Positions 1-6,501 of a DNA stretch of 13,089 nucleotides are shown here, piece by piece. The position numbers and the translations under genes are program-made. The first letter of the stretch is position 1. Each line of letters starts with the position of its first letter. The stretch covers positions 1 through 13,089 of the forward strand of contig JAEDNL010000035.1 of assembly GCA_016302505.1 (NCBI GenBank), written 5' to 3'. The notes beneath the pieces were generated by a model that saw only the letters and a list, made by a program, of their open reading frames with translations, ran no database searches and was not told the DNA's origin. Source of the DNA: Bacilli bacterium (GTDB lineage Bacteria; Bacillota_I; Bacilli_A; RF39; UBA660).

Positions 1-102
1 CCTGCGGCTAGGTGTCACCAAAGTTATTTTTCTCTTCAGGGGGCATTAAGATTATCTATTTTTTTGCACTTTTTTACCCATTTTTTACTTATTTTTCAAT
101 AA
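1..102 (+). CDS. Probable 3' end of an interrupted host gene, with an element-derived tail
   Basis: Frame 1 is open from the window edge to a TAA at 100-102. Up to the core repeat (35-43) it reads PAARCHQSYFSLQG; after the core the element supplies a new hydrophobic tail (ALRLSIFLHFFTHFLLIFQ). If the left flank is joined to the right flank at the core, the same frame continues as DNTEAILYE and stops at 13070-13072, overlapping the ATG of the next gene at 13065. That stop/start overlap is typical of adjacent bacterial genes and is the main reason for choosing this frame. Only about 14 host residues are visible, so I cannot name the gene. Frame 2 is also open over part of this stretch, so the call is tentative. 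Confidence 0.3.
   Translation, partial: PAARCHQSYFSLQGALRLSIFLHFFTHFLLIFQ
35..43 (+). repeat. attL core: left copy of the 9-bp direct repeat TTCAGGGGG
   Basis: The same nonamer is at 13035-13043. It separates G+C-richer flanking DNA from the AT-rich element, and the two copies enclose exactly the gene set of a mobile element. The tyrosine integrase gene lies next to the other copy, as is usual. I infer that this is the strand-exchange (core/overlap) region duplicated by integration. Confidence 0.75.
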
Positions 103-159
103 ATTTAAATAAATAATTTTAATATCATTTAAAGTTTTAAAATAAAAATTGAAAATTTT

Positions 160-177
160 GCTACCTAAATGCTACCT
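160..177 (+). promoter_or_regulatory. Left-end arm-type integrase sites (two GCTACCT repeats)
   Basis: GCTACCT occurs at 160-166 and 171-177, 11 bp apart, so both copies face the same side of the helix. The right end carries the same pair with the same spacing and orientation (12933, 12944), and both second copies continue into AAAAA. The integrase here has an N-terminal AP2-like/arm-binding domain, the module that in Tn916-type recombinases binds short direct repeats near each end. The outer copy lies about 115 bp from the core. Confidence 0.75.
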
Positions 178-184
178 AAAAATA

Positions 185-1219
185 TTATCTTCTTGGACCA
201 CTAGGTGCTTGATATTCTTGTCCCATTGAATTTTGCATTCTAGCAATTTCATTAACTGCATTCATAAAATTTTGCTGTAATTGTGGTGTAGTTAAATATG
301 ATGAGATTTTATTATAATTTGCTAATATATATTCAGGTTCATTATTGGCTATAAAGTTAGCAGCTAGTTCTCTTTCAACCTTATTTATTAATTCACCCTG
401 TATTTGTAAATTACCAACAAATTGTTGTCCATCTTGCATAATAATATTTTGTGGCCCTCCTTGCAATTGATTAGTGCATCCAGCAATTAATAATTTATCA
501 ATAGAATATATTTTTTCTAAATCAAACATAAATTCTTCGAATTTCCCCTCGTTACCAGGGAACACCTCATACATTTCTTTTAACTGTTGGCGACCATCTT
601 TCCTATATCCTAATGCTAACAATTGGTTTAATGGTATTCCCAAAGATGAAGATAACAACATCAATATATTCCCATTCAGTTGATATTCAGATAATGGACT
701 ATAAGGTGTGTGTTCCGAATGTCCTCTAACTGTACCAGGTTGTTGTCTGTATTGAATATTTGTTCCATTTGATACATGATAAAGTATTTCCGCTGTAAAT
801 TGTGTAGCACCTTCTGTTAAAAACATACCTGTTTTACCATTATAAAACGAACATTCTTCATGATTATCAACTTTTCTTGTTTGAATTGCATGGGTTAATT
901 CATGAAAGAAATATAGTTTATTCGACTCATAATCCATACTTGAATTCATTTCAATTCTATCACCATCAGTTCTTCCATGAATACCACCCAAATTTGTTTC
1001 ATTAACTGATGATAAAACTTGGGGCAACATTTTTGCTACCTCTACAGGATCAAGATATAATCCGCCCTCAAAATCTAGTTGTCCTATTGAATCAATATAG
1101 TCAGCAATTAATATAAAGTATTTATCGGGTATATTATGTGCTACATTTCTATATTGCAATTTAATTGAATCAACTAAACCACTATTAACTAATTCTTGTT
1201 CTCTTTCTATTCTATTCAT
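185..1219 (-). CDS. Putative cytoplasmic HExxH zinc metallopeptidase
   Basis: A 344-aa protein with a zinc-protease signature HELTH at residues 106-110 (FFHELTHAIQT). About 25 residues later is LTEGATQ, whose Glu136 is the likely third zinc ligand, as in gluzincins. No signal peptide or membrane segment is visible, so it should act in the cytoplasm. The C-terminal third is rich in Gln and Asn. I chose the ATG at 1219 because GGAGG stands 8 nt upstream; an in-frame TTG at 1243 is possible but overlaps the previous stop and lacks a ribosome binding site. It is the last gene of the leftward cargo group, 20 nt after the ADP-ribosylglycohydrolase gene, so the two are probably co-transcribed. No typical terminator follows before the element end. 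Family not recognised beyond the zinc site; substrate unknown. It does not resemble an ImmA-type anti-repressor. Confidence 0.75.
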   Translation of the reverse strand: MNRIEREQELVNSGLVDSIKLQYRNVAHNIPDKYFILIADYIDSIGQLDFEGGLYLDPVEVAKMLPQVLSSVNETNLGGIHGRTDGDRIEMNSSMDYESNKLYFFHELTHAIQTRKVDNHEECSFYNGKTGMFLTEGATQFTAEILYHVSNGTNIQYRQQPGTVRGHSEHTPYSPLSEYQLNGNILMLLSSSLGIPLNQLLALGYRKDGRQQLKEMYEVFPGNEGKFEEFMFDLEKIYSIDKLLIAGCTNQLQGGPQNIIMQDGQQFVGNLQIQGELINKVERELAANFIANNEPEYILANYNKISSYLTTPQLQQNFMNAVNEIARMQNSMGQEYQAPSGPRR

Positions 1220-1239
1220 ATTCTGACCTCCAATTATAT

Positions 1240-2064
1240 TCAAAATATAATGTGTTTTATTTTTGTTGGATATTTTTTTTCAAAATTTTTCATAACAGCT
1301 ATCAAATCTTCATCATATCGAAAATCGAAAAATTTTTGTGCTTTTTTAATAAATTTTAAAGGTATTCCATAATACTCGCCAGCAATTACTCCTGCGATAG
1401 CAGCAACTGTATCTGAATCTCCTCCAATTGAAATTGCATTTCTTATAGCATCTTCATAATTTTTTGAATCAAAGAAAGATAAAAATGCTTGGGGAACACT
1501 ATCTTGGCAACTAAGCGATGAGCCATATGAAGCCCTTTTTTCTTCTAGTGTAAAATTTAAATCATAATAATTATCAATTATATATTTTTTTATTTCTTCT
1601 TTACTACTTCCATTTTTAGCAAGAAAAACTGCTATTGAAACTGCTTCTGCTGCTTTTATTGCCTCTTCATGATTGTGAGATACCTCAGTAACTATCTTTG
1701 ATATTTTTTTAACTTCATCAATATTCTTACCAACAATTCCACAACAGCCAACTCTCATTGCAGCTCCATTTCCAAAGCTATTATATGGTTTATGATCATC
1801 TTTTATTATCCACCCAAAGAATTTATCACCAAATCCACATTGTGAGTGATTTCTTCCAATAGTTACCATATTATTTATTACTATATCATGTAATTTATCG
1901 TAATCTCCATTACACTCTAATAATGATTTGCAAACTGCTAATGTCATAACCGTATCATCGGTAAAAGATGATTTGTTTTTTTCCATGAATTTAAATTTTT
2001 TTGTTTTGATATTGTGCATTTCATAATATGATCCTGCAATATCTCCAATTATAGTTCCATACAT
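1240..2064 (-). CDS. ADP-ribosylglycohydrolase (DraG/ARH family)
   Basis: This 274-aa protein, full length for the family, should hydrolyse ADP-ribose from modified proteins or other acceptors, using two Mg ions. Family motifs are all present: GDIAGS at residues 7-12, the metal-binding TDDT at 35-38, NGAAMR at 99-104, SHNHEEA near 129-135 and the C-terminal metal motif GGDSDT at 214-219. The start ATG at 2064 has AAAGGAAG about 8 nt upstream. A 15-codon GTG-started reading frame (2069-2116) ends 4 nt before it and may couple translation. In a mobile element, next to immunity-like genes, the likely role is reversal of ADP-ribosylating toxin damage, by analogy with immunity hydrolases paired with ADP-ribosyltransferase effectors. 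No partner transferase is visible in the window, so this role is inferred. Endogenous regulatory de-ADP-ribosylation is the alternative. Confidence 0.92.
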   Translation of the reverse strand: MYGTIIGDIAGSYYEMHNIKTKKFKFMEKNKSSFTDDTVMTLAVCKSLLECNGDYDKLHDIVINNMVTIGRNHSQCGFGDKFFGWIIKDDHKPYNSFGNGAAMRVGCCGIVGKNIDEVKKISKIVTEVSHNHEEAIKAAEAVSIAVFLAKNGSSKEEIKKYIIDNYYDLNFTLEEKRASYGSSLSCQDSVPQAFLSFFDSKNYEDAIRNAISIGGDSDTVAAIAGVIAGEYYGIPLKFIKKAQKFFDFRYDEDLIAVMKNFEKKYPTKIKHIIF

Positions 2065-2068
2065 TTCA

Positions 2069-2116
2069 TCATCTTCCTTTCTCTATATCCTTAGCAAAAT
2101 CATTATAATTATCCAC
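2069..2116 (-). CDS. Possible 15-codon leader ORF or relic of a duplicated gene start
   Basis: A GTG-started frame reads MDNYNDFAKDIEKGR and ends in TGA 4 nt before the ADP-ribosylglycohydrolase ATG. Its first seven codons match the start of the small acidic protein gene at 3636 (MDNYNDF) at DNA level, including the upstream bases. It could be a leader peptide coupled to the next gene, or simply what remains after recombination between cassettes. The ribosome binding site (AAGAAG) is weak. Confidence 0.3.
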   Translation of the reverse strand: MDNYNDFAKDIEKGR

Positions 2117-2124
2117 ATTTTCAC
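2095..2124. repeat. 30-bp direct repeat, copy A (pair with 3615-3644)
   Basis: Positions 2095-2124 and 3615-3644 differ at one base out of 30, and the match continues imperfectly by a few bases. In the second copy the repeat covers the ribosome binding area and first codons of the 148-aa protein gene; here it lies between two cargo genes. The single difference turns the ATG of copy B into GTG. Confidence 0.8.
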
Positions 2125-2188
2125 TTCTTTATAAAATTATAAGAAATATTAACATATTGAATCATCTTTTGGATAATACAATTTTTGA

Positions 2189-3067
2189 TTATTTTTTTAC
2201 TAAAATACTTCTATTTAATATATTTATATTTTTAATTTGATTGTCTGAAATGTTTTTTAAATATATTACTACTTTATCTCTTACATCAATTGTATTTATA
2301 TTTTCTTTGCCTACGTTTATTTTTTCAATTACTCCATCAAACGATTGATCATCACCTCTATATATTGTAATTTTGTCTCCGATAGTCAACATTCCTTTTA
2401 TAACATTTCCCAAAATTGGTGTTAATCCATTTTCTGTTTGAAAAACTTTATTAATGATCATTAATGAACTATTAACATTATGTTTATTTATTAAATTTAT
2501 TTCATTTAATTTTAATTGAAACAAAAATTCTTGGCTTGCTTTGCAATCGCCTTTTTTTACAAAATTAATGTGTTCATATCCAGCTGTTTTAATGGCAGGT
2601 TGAAAAAAATATGCTTCATTAATTGCTAACTTTCCACACTTATTAATTGCTTCACTATATAGTTGTCTTCTTAAATAAATATCATTAGCTTTAAAATTAA
2701 TTATATATTTGCCAAAAAATTCTTGATACGAATAAGCACAAACCTGTATTTCACCATAGTGTATATCTATAACAGATATATCATTTACACCATTACCTAA
2801 ATATCTATAATAAAAAATATCACCAAATGCATCAACAATTAAAGGAATCTTAGTAAAATCTTCTTTACCTAACCATTCATATAAAATTCCCATATATTCT
2901 TCAGGATTAACTATTTTTATTATTCCATTTCCATATTCACCAAAACCATATTTAGTCCATAAATCAATTATTTCTTTAGGTACTATTTTTTTTGCCTCAT
3001 CAATAAATTTTTGTTCAGGTTTAACCAAATTATTGCTTGGTTTATAAATTTCTAAAAATTTTTGCAT
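2189..3067 (-). CDS. GAD-like/DUF1851 (Tdi1-type immunity) protein fused to an EF-Tu domain 2-like barrel
   Basis: Residues 1 to about 185 look like the GAD-like plus DUF1851 pair found in Tdi1-type immunity proteins: FLEIYKPS near the start, KYGFGEYGNG, a YLG...DI..HYGEI core and a FQPAIKTAGYEH segment. The last 90 residues instead look like domain 2 of translation factors: KVFQTENG, then GNVIKGMLTIGDKITI, then RDKVVIYLKNI, which line up with the EF-Tu pattern VFSI.GRG, GRVERG..KVGDEVEI and GDNIG.LLRGI. No GTPase domain is present. I prefer the ATG at 3067 (292 aa), which matches where the family usually starts; ATG 3079 and TTG 3085 are in frame, but none has a good ribosome binding site. 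A GGAGG at 3129-3133 serves a 14-codon frame that ends 2 nt before 3067, so start by coupling is possible. Immunity function is inferred. Confidence 0.75.
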   Translation of the reverse strand: MQKFLEIYKPSNNLVKPEQKFIDEAKKIVPKEIIDLWTKYGFGEYGNGIIKIVNPEEYMGILYEWLGKEDFTKIPLIVDAFGDIFYYRYLGNGVNDISVIDIHYGEIQVCAYSYQEFFGKYIINFKANDIYLRRQLYSEAINKCGKLAINEAYFFQPAIKTAGYEHINFVKKGDCKASQEFLFQLKLNEINLINKHNVNSSLMIINKVFQTENGLTPILGNVIKGMLTIGDKITIYRGDDQSFDGVIEKINVGKENINTIDVRDKVVIYLKNISDNQIKNINILNRSILVKK

Positions 3068-3189
3068 TACTATATCCATATCCAATTTATTAATATAGTT
3101 ATTATAAATATCATTATTTATATTCTAACCTCCACATATACATTAATATTCCTTAATTCTTATCTCTCAAAATTTTAATAACTTTTTAA

Positions 3190-3636
3190 TTATATATCAT
3201 ATCCACTGACTTTAACAACCTTATTATCGTTTATATATATTTGCATTGCAACGGCTTCAAGAATATCTCTTGTATATTCATTTCCGCTTTCAAAGCAAAT
3301 CTCAAATTCGCCAAAATAATCATCTTTACCTGTTGGAGAATATTTATCAATTATTTTATGATAGTTATATGTTATTTCATAAGGTTTTAATCCTTCTAAT
3401 ATTTTTTCATTATCCCTATCTAAATATTCTGTTCCTTTTAACCAAGGTATAAATTCTTCTAAAATAAGTTTTTCAATACCTTCATTAATTAAAGTTGAAT
3501 AGTCATTATCTAAGTGCTTTTTACTTTCTTCAATATCAAATCTAATTATGATATTTAGTTCTTTGTATTTTAACTCAGATTTATATTCTTCTGAATCACC
3601 ATAGTCATCCATATCAAAATCATTATAATTATCCAT
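3190..3636 (-). CDS. Small acidic protein of unknown function, possible immunity protein
   Basis: A 148-aa soluble protein whose first 18 residues are strongly acidic (MDNYNDFDMDDYGDSEEY). It then has alternating predicted strands and helices and ends in ...NDNKVVKVSGYDI. The closing pattern (an acidic FE.CFES strand, then a hydrophobic stretch and K.VKV.GYDI) faintly recalls DUF6985-type proteins, but I do not claim membership. The ATG at 3636 follows GAGGTG with 7 nt spacing. It lies 40 nt downstream of the 776-aa gene and about 120 nt upstream of the immunity/EF-Tu-like gene, all in one direction, consistent with one operon. The 5' end of the gene is repeated at 2095-2124. Its size, charge and neighbours fit an immunity protein; no function can be read directly. 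Confidence 0.7.
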   Translation of the reverse strand: MDNYNDFDMDDYGDSEEYKSELKYKELNIIIRFDIEESKKHLDNDYSTLINEGIEKLILEEFIPWLKGTEYLDRDNEKILEGLKPYEITYNYHKIIDKYSPTGKDDYFGEFEICFESGNEYTRDILEAVAMQIYINDNKVVKVSGYDI

Positions 3637-3644
3637 ATTTTCAC
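3615..3644. repeat. 30-bp direct repeat, copy B (pair with 2095-2124)
   Basis: This copy contains the ATG (3634-3636) and first codons of the 148-aa acidic protein gene and part of its ribosome binding area. It is identical to 2095-2124 at 29 of 30 positions. Confidence 0.8.
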
Positions 3645-3676
3645 CTCAAATACATACTATTTTCTTATTATATATC

Positions 3677-6007
3677 TTAATTGAATGGATTATCGGCACT
3701 TATTTCATTTCCACAATTAGAACATCTTGCATATACTTTATTACCCTTTGTAAATTCCCTTCTAAACACCATAGAAGTGTTATTTCCACAATTATCACAC
3801 AAAAAGTCTATTGCCTTTCTATCATCATGATTATTTGATTCTTTATTATTACCAATTAAATCATTTTTAGTTTCCGAATACAAAATACCATTCTCCATAT
3901 CTTTTTTAAAATTAGGATAGTACAATTCATCTAATATATCTCTATTTTCTTGCAAACATTTTTTAATACATTCTATTGCAAATTCTTTTGTTCCACTTGG
4001 CTCAGGTATGTATGCTCTTTTATTAAATTTTTCTTCATATAATTTAGCATATTTATCAAATTCATCATCTAATTCAGTTCGTGGTTGCTCAGGCGTTTTT
4101 TCTATAAATTCCATCATGTAATCTTTAACTTCTTTATCCTTATCTTTTTTCCCCACTTTAATATATGGAATTCCCTGTGGTTGACCAACTATACCTGTAA
4201 TTGTTGGTTTAATTTCAATTCCTTTTTCTTGTACTTTTCTTAAAGTGTCAACAGATATTTTTATTAAATTAATATCTTTACTACTAGCAATTCCATTCAA
4301 ATTTATCAATTCTAAAATGCTAAATTGTTTCCCATTTTCTAAATTTTCAATCTTATTAACTAATAAATCAACAATTTTATCATTATCATTTAATGAATCT
4401 TCTTGATTTTTTGTTAATTTATCATCACTTAAATTACTAATTATGTAATCTTTATCATTTAAATTAGACTCATCTATGATTAATTGCTTTACATTATCTA
4501 TAAATTCTTCAACATATTTTCCGATTTCTCCTGAAAGTTGACCATTAATACTTATAAGTAATTGCCCATATTTTATTTTTATATTTCTACTTATTCCACC
4601 ATCATAAGCATTATTATTTAAAAAATCATTTGTCTCTTTTTTTGAATAGTCAATCAATGAATCTAAATTATCATCCACTAGTGATTTTATTTTGTTAAAT
4701 AAAATTTGTGTTTTTATAATATATCTTTTGCCATCAATTGTTATATCACAACCATTAATACCAAATATCTCTATTTTAATTCTATCTTTATTATAATTTG
4801 GATGCAATACAGGCAAAACAGCACCGCTACTAATTATTAAAGCAAAGTCACATCTTTTAATTTTTAATAAATCATCTTCAATTTTTCTTAATCTATCATA
4901 CTCAAGTTTTGGTAATGTAACATTACTAGAATTTTGCTTTAAATTATCAATATTATTTGAAATGGATTCATTTTTTATCATATCAATTTTATACTCATCT
5001 GTTAATTTATATAAAGTATCAACTATTCTTTTAACATTTTCTCTATCGTTTTTTTCTAAATAATCTATAATGTCTTTTATTAAGTCAATTTGTTCCAATA
5101 CTATTTTATTGTCCTTAGTGTTTTTTAATATATTTAAAGACACATCTATGCGATTTAAAAACAGATTATTTCTTGATTTCCAATTAGGATCATTTTGCTC
5201 AACATTTAAGAAGTTTAACCATTCTTTTAAATTACTAACTACAGCTTGTCTTATTGAATTAATTTTTTCTTCGCCTAAATCATCGTTTTTAATTTCATCA
5301 TCCCTTTTTCCATTTTTAAATTCCTCAATATAATAATCTAGAGGATGTAAAGAACCACAAGTTAAATGTGTTTTATCATCTCCAACGATAACTCCACCTA
5401 TACCTCTGATACTATCTTTAGGCATAAAAATAGTTGCATTTAATTCTTCTAACCTATCAACATTAAATTCATTTATTTCAATTCCTAAATACTTATAAAC
5501 AGATTTTGCTATTTCTTTTATCGTGCTTTCCCTAATACTATTTATCATAGAATTGGTAATATCACTAAATTGTTTTTCTTCTTTATCCCATTGCTCAATT
5601 ATTTGTTTTTGTTCTTCTGGTGTTTTGCCTTCCAATTCTTCTTGTTTTAGTTGTTCTAATTTATTATCGATATTGCTAATCATTTGATCAAGATTATTAA
5701 AGTCAATATCATCATTTATTTTCTCACCATCATCTAATTTTTTTAATTTATTAACTATTTCTTTAACTTTTAATCTATCCCTATTATTAATATGTTGACC
5801 AATAGTATTAACTAATTCTTCTTGTTTTTTGATAAAATCATTTGATTCGATTTTTTGCAACTGATATATAATGTTATACAATCCCGTAGAAAAAACTCTA
5901 TTTTTTTGAATCCATATTACATCATCTTCTTCAGAATTTAAATATTCTAACCATTCATTAATTTTTTCTTTCTTTGCTAACATTAAATCTTTAACATCAT
6001 TATTCAC
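3677..6007 (-). CDS. 776-aa protein with two copies of a helical repeat and a C-terminal zinc ribbon
   Basis: The protein is charged, Asn/Lys/Asp-rich and has no signal peptide or membrane segment. Two regions align: residues 13-95 (INEWLEYLN...VKEIVNKLKKL) and 256-340 (LKEWLNFLN...VKRIVDTLYKL), so a helical domain has been duplicated. Between them is a Gly-rich part (GIGGVIVGDDKTHLTCG, about 202-218). Residues 540-618 include QFSILELINL and end in IPYIKV, weakly like DUF1413. The C-terminus is a zinc ribbon with Cys737, Cys740, Cys762 and Cys765. The start is GTG at 6005-6007, with GAAAGG 11 nt upstream. It heads the leftward cargo group and has its own promoter region behind the XRE terminator. 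I recognise no family and no catalytic motif. A scaffold, sensor or nucleic-acid-binding role is possible because of the zinc ribbon, but that is a guess. Confidence 0.8.
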   Translation of the reverse strand: MNNDVKDLMLAKKEKINEWLEYLNSEEDDVIWIQKNRVFSTGLYNIIYQLQKIESNDFIKKQEELVNTIGQHINNRDRLKVKEIVNKLKKLDDGEKINDDIDFNNLDQMISNIDNKLEQLKQEELEGKTPEEQKQIIEQWDKEEKQFSDITNSMINSIRESTIKEIAKSVYKYLGIEINEFNVDRLEELNATIFMPKDSIRGIGGVIVGDDKTHLTCGSLHPLDYYIEEFKNGKRDDEIKNDDLGEEKINSIRQAVVSNLKEWLNFLNVEQNDPNWKSRNNLFLNRIDVSLNILKNTKDNKIVLEQIDLIKDIIDYLEKNDRENVKRIVDTLYKLTDEYKIDMIKNESISNNIDNLKQNSSNVTLPKLEYDRLRKIEDDLLKIKRCDFALIISSGAVLPVLHPNYNKDRIKIEIFGINGCDITIDGKRYIIKTQILFNKIKSLVDDNLDSLIDYSKKETNDFLNNNAYDGGISRNIKIKYGQLLISINGQLSGEIGKYVEEFIDNVKQLIIDESNLNDKDYIISNLSDDKLTKNQEDSLNDNDKIVDLLVNKIENLENGKQFSILELINLNGIASSKDINLIKISVDTLRKVQEKGIEIKPTITGIVGQPQGIPYIKVGKKDKDKEVKDYMMEFIEKTPEQPRTELDDEFDKYAKLYEEKFNKRAYIPEPSGTKEFAIECIKKCLQENRDILDELYYPNFKKDMENGILYSETKNDLIGNNKESNNHDDRKAIDFLCDNCGNNTSMVFRREFTKGNKVYARCSNCGNEISADNPFN

Positions 6008-6071
6008 TTAAATTACAACCTTTCATAATGTTATAAACAAGACATCTACCATTCTGCTAGAATACAATTTA

Positions 6072-6080
6072 ATTATAACA
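6072..6080 (-). promoter_or_regulatory. Candidate extended -10 promoter for the 776-aa protein gene and downstream cargo
   Basis: On the minus strand the sequence reads TGTTATAAT, an extended -10 (TGnTATAAT), about 65 nt before the GTG start. No good -35 is seen, which is normal for extended -10 promoters. A second TATAAT lies at 6101-6106. Either would be needed because a terminator closes the upstream XRE gene. Confidence 0.45.
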
Positions 6081-6120
6081 TAGATTTTAAGAAAATTACC
6101 ATTATATCGTTAATTTTGAC

Positions 6121-6147
6121 AAAAAAAATTAAGTTTTTACACTTAAT
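6121..6147 (-). terminator. Rho-independent terminator of the small XRE gene
   Basis: On the minus strand a perfect 7-bp stem ATTAAGT/ACTTAAT with a 6-nt loop is followed by eight T. The stem includes the TAA stop of the gene (6143-6145). The stem is AT-rich, but the T-run is long. Confidence 0.65.
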
Positions 6148-6382
6148 CTTCTCTTTCTATATCATTAAAGACATCATCTTTAAAAAAATCACTCAATTTT
6201 ATTTCTAACCCATCACATATTCTAACTATTGTTAGTAATTTAGGATTTTTAGATTTTCCATTAACTAAACTATCAACTGTACTTTGTGTTAAACAAGTTA
6301 TACTTGCTAGTTTATTAACACTTATATTTCTTTCAACCATTAATTTAGTAAGTTTTTCTGATACTGCCTTATGTATTTTCAT
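6143..6382 (-). CDS. Small XRE-family helix-turn-helix regulator
   Basis: A 79-aa protein made almost entirely of a Cro/C1-type HTH: SVNKLASITCLTQSTVDSLVNG covers the two DNA-contacting helices, followed by TIVRICDGLEIKLSDFF, the usual end of the fold. I take ATG 6382 as the start; an in-frame GTG at 6412 would add ten residues that do not fit the family and has no ribosome binding site. It lies 3' of the fic gene in the same direction, but a terminator separates them. It may be an antitoxin-like partner of the Fic protein or a regulator of the cargo. GTCGTT repeats just upstream are good candidates for its own operator, and a related CGTTAATT stands before the 776-aa gene. Confidence 0.85.
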   Translation of the reverse strand: MKIHKAVSEKLTKLMVERNISVNKLASITCLTQSTVDSLVNGKSKNPKLLTIVRICDGLEIKLSDFFKDDVFNDIERED

Positions 6383-6424
6383 AACTACTACCAATTTAAT
6401 TGTATAAGGCACTATACTAATTCG

Positions 6425-6462
6425 TTTAACGACAGGTCGTTTTATTAACTATATGTCGTTAA
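6425..6462. promoter_or_regulatory. Operator-like palindrome and half-site upstream of the small XRE gene
   Basis: AACGAC-AG-GTCGTT is a palindrome at 6428-6441, and a further GTCGTTAA is at 6455-6462, in the space between the fic terminator and the XRE start. Such repeats next to a Cro-type HTH gene suggest autoregulation. I could not place a clear -35/-10 pair here. Confidence 0.5.
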
Positions 6463-6473
6463 TTAAGAAATTT

Positions 6474-6501
6474 AAAAAGGAACTGATTATAAATCAATTC
6501 C
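6474..6501 (-). terminator. Terminator of the fic-like gene, spanning its stop codon
   Basis: Minus-strand hairpin: GGAA and TGATT arms pair with AATCA and TTCC around a single mismatch (6479-6501), followed by TTTTT. The TAA stop at 6487-6489 lies in the loop. It uncouples the fic-like gene from the XRE gene behind it. Confidence 0.65.

Noticed and set aside
1035..1041. A further GCTACCT inside the metallopeptidase gene
   Set aside because: A single copy without the 11-bp partner, inside a conserved coding stretch and far from either end; expected by chance.
185..1219. ImmA-type anti-repressor protease
   Set aside because: It has an HExxH motif, but its size, the position far from the repressor and the sequence around the motif do not match ImmA.
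1220..1243. Upstream TTG start for the metallopeptidase
   Set aside because: It overlaps the stop of the previous gene, has no ribosome binding site and adds MNIIGGQN, which is the translated GGAGG region.
5070..5333. Open frame on the plus strand within the 776-aa gene (and similar ones at 474-683, 3246-3452 and 7364-7720)
   Set aside because: Antisense frames opposite real genes, without ribosome binding sites or recognisable protein features.
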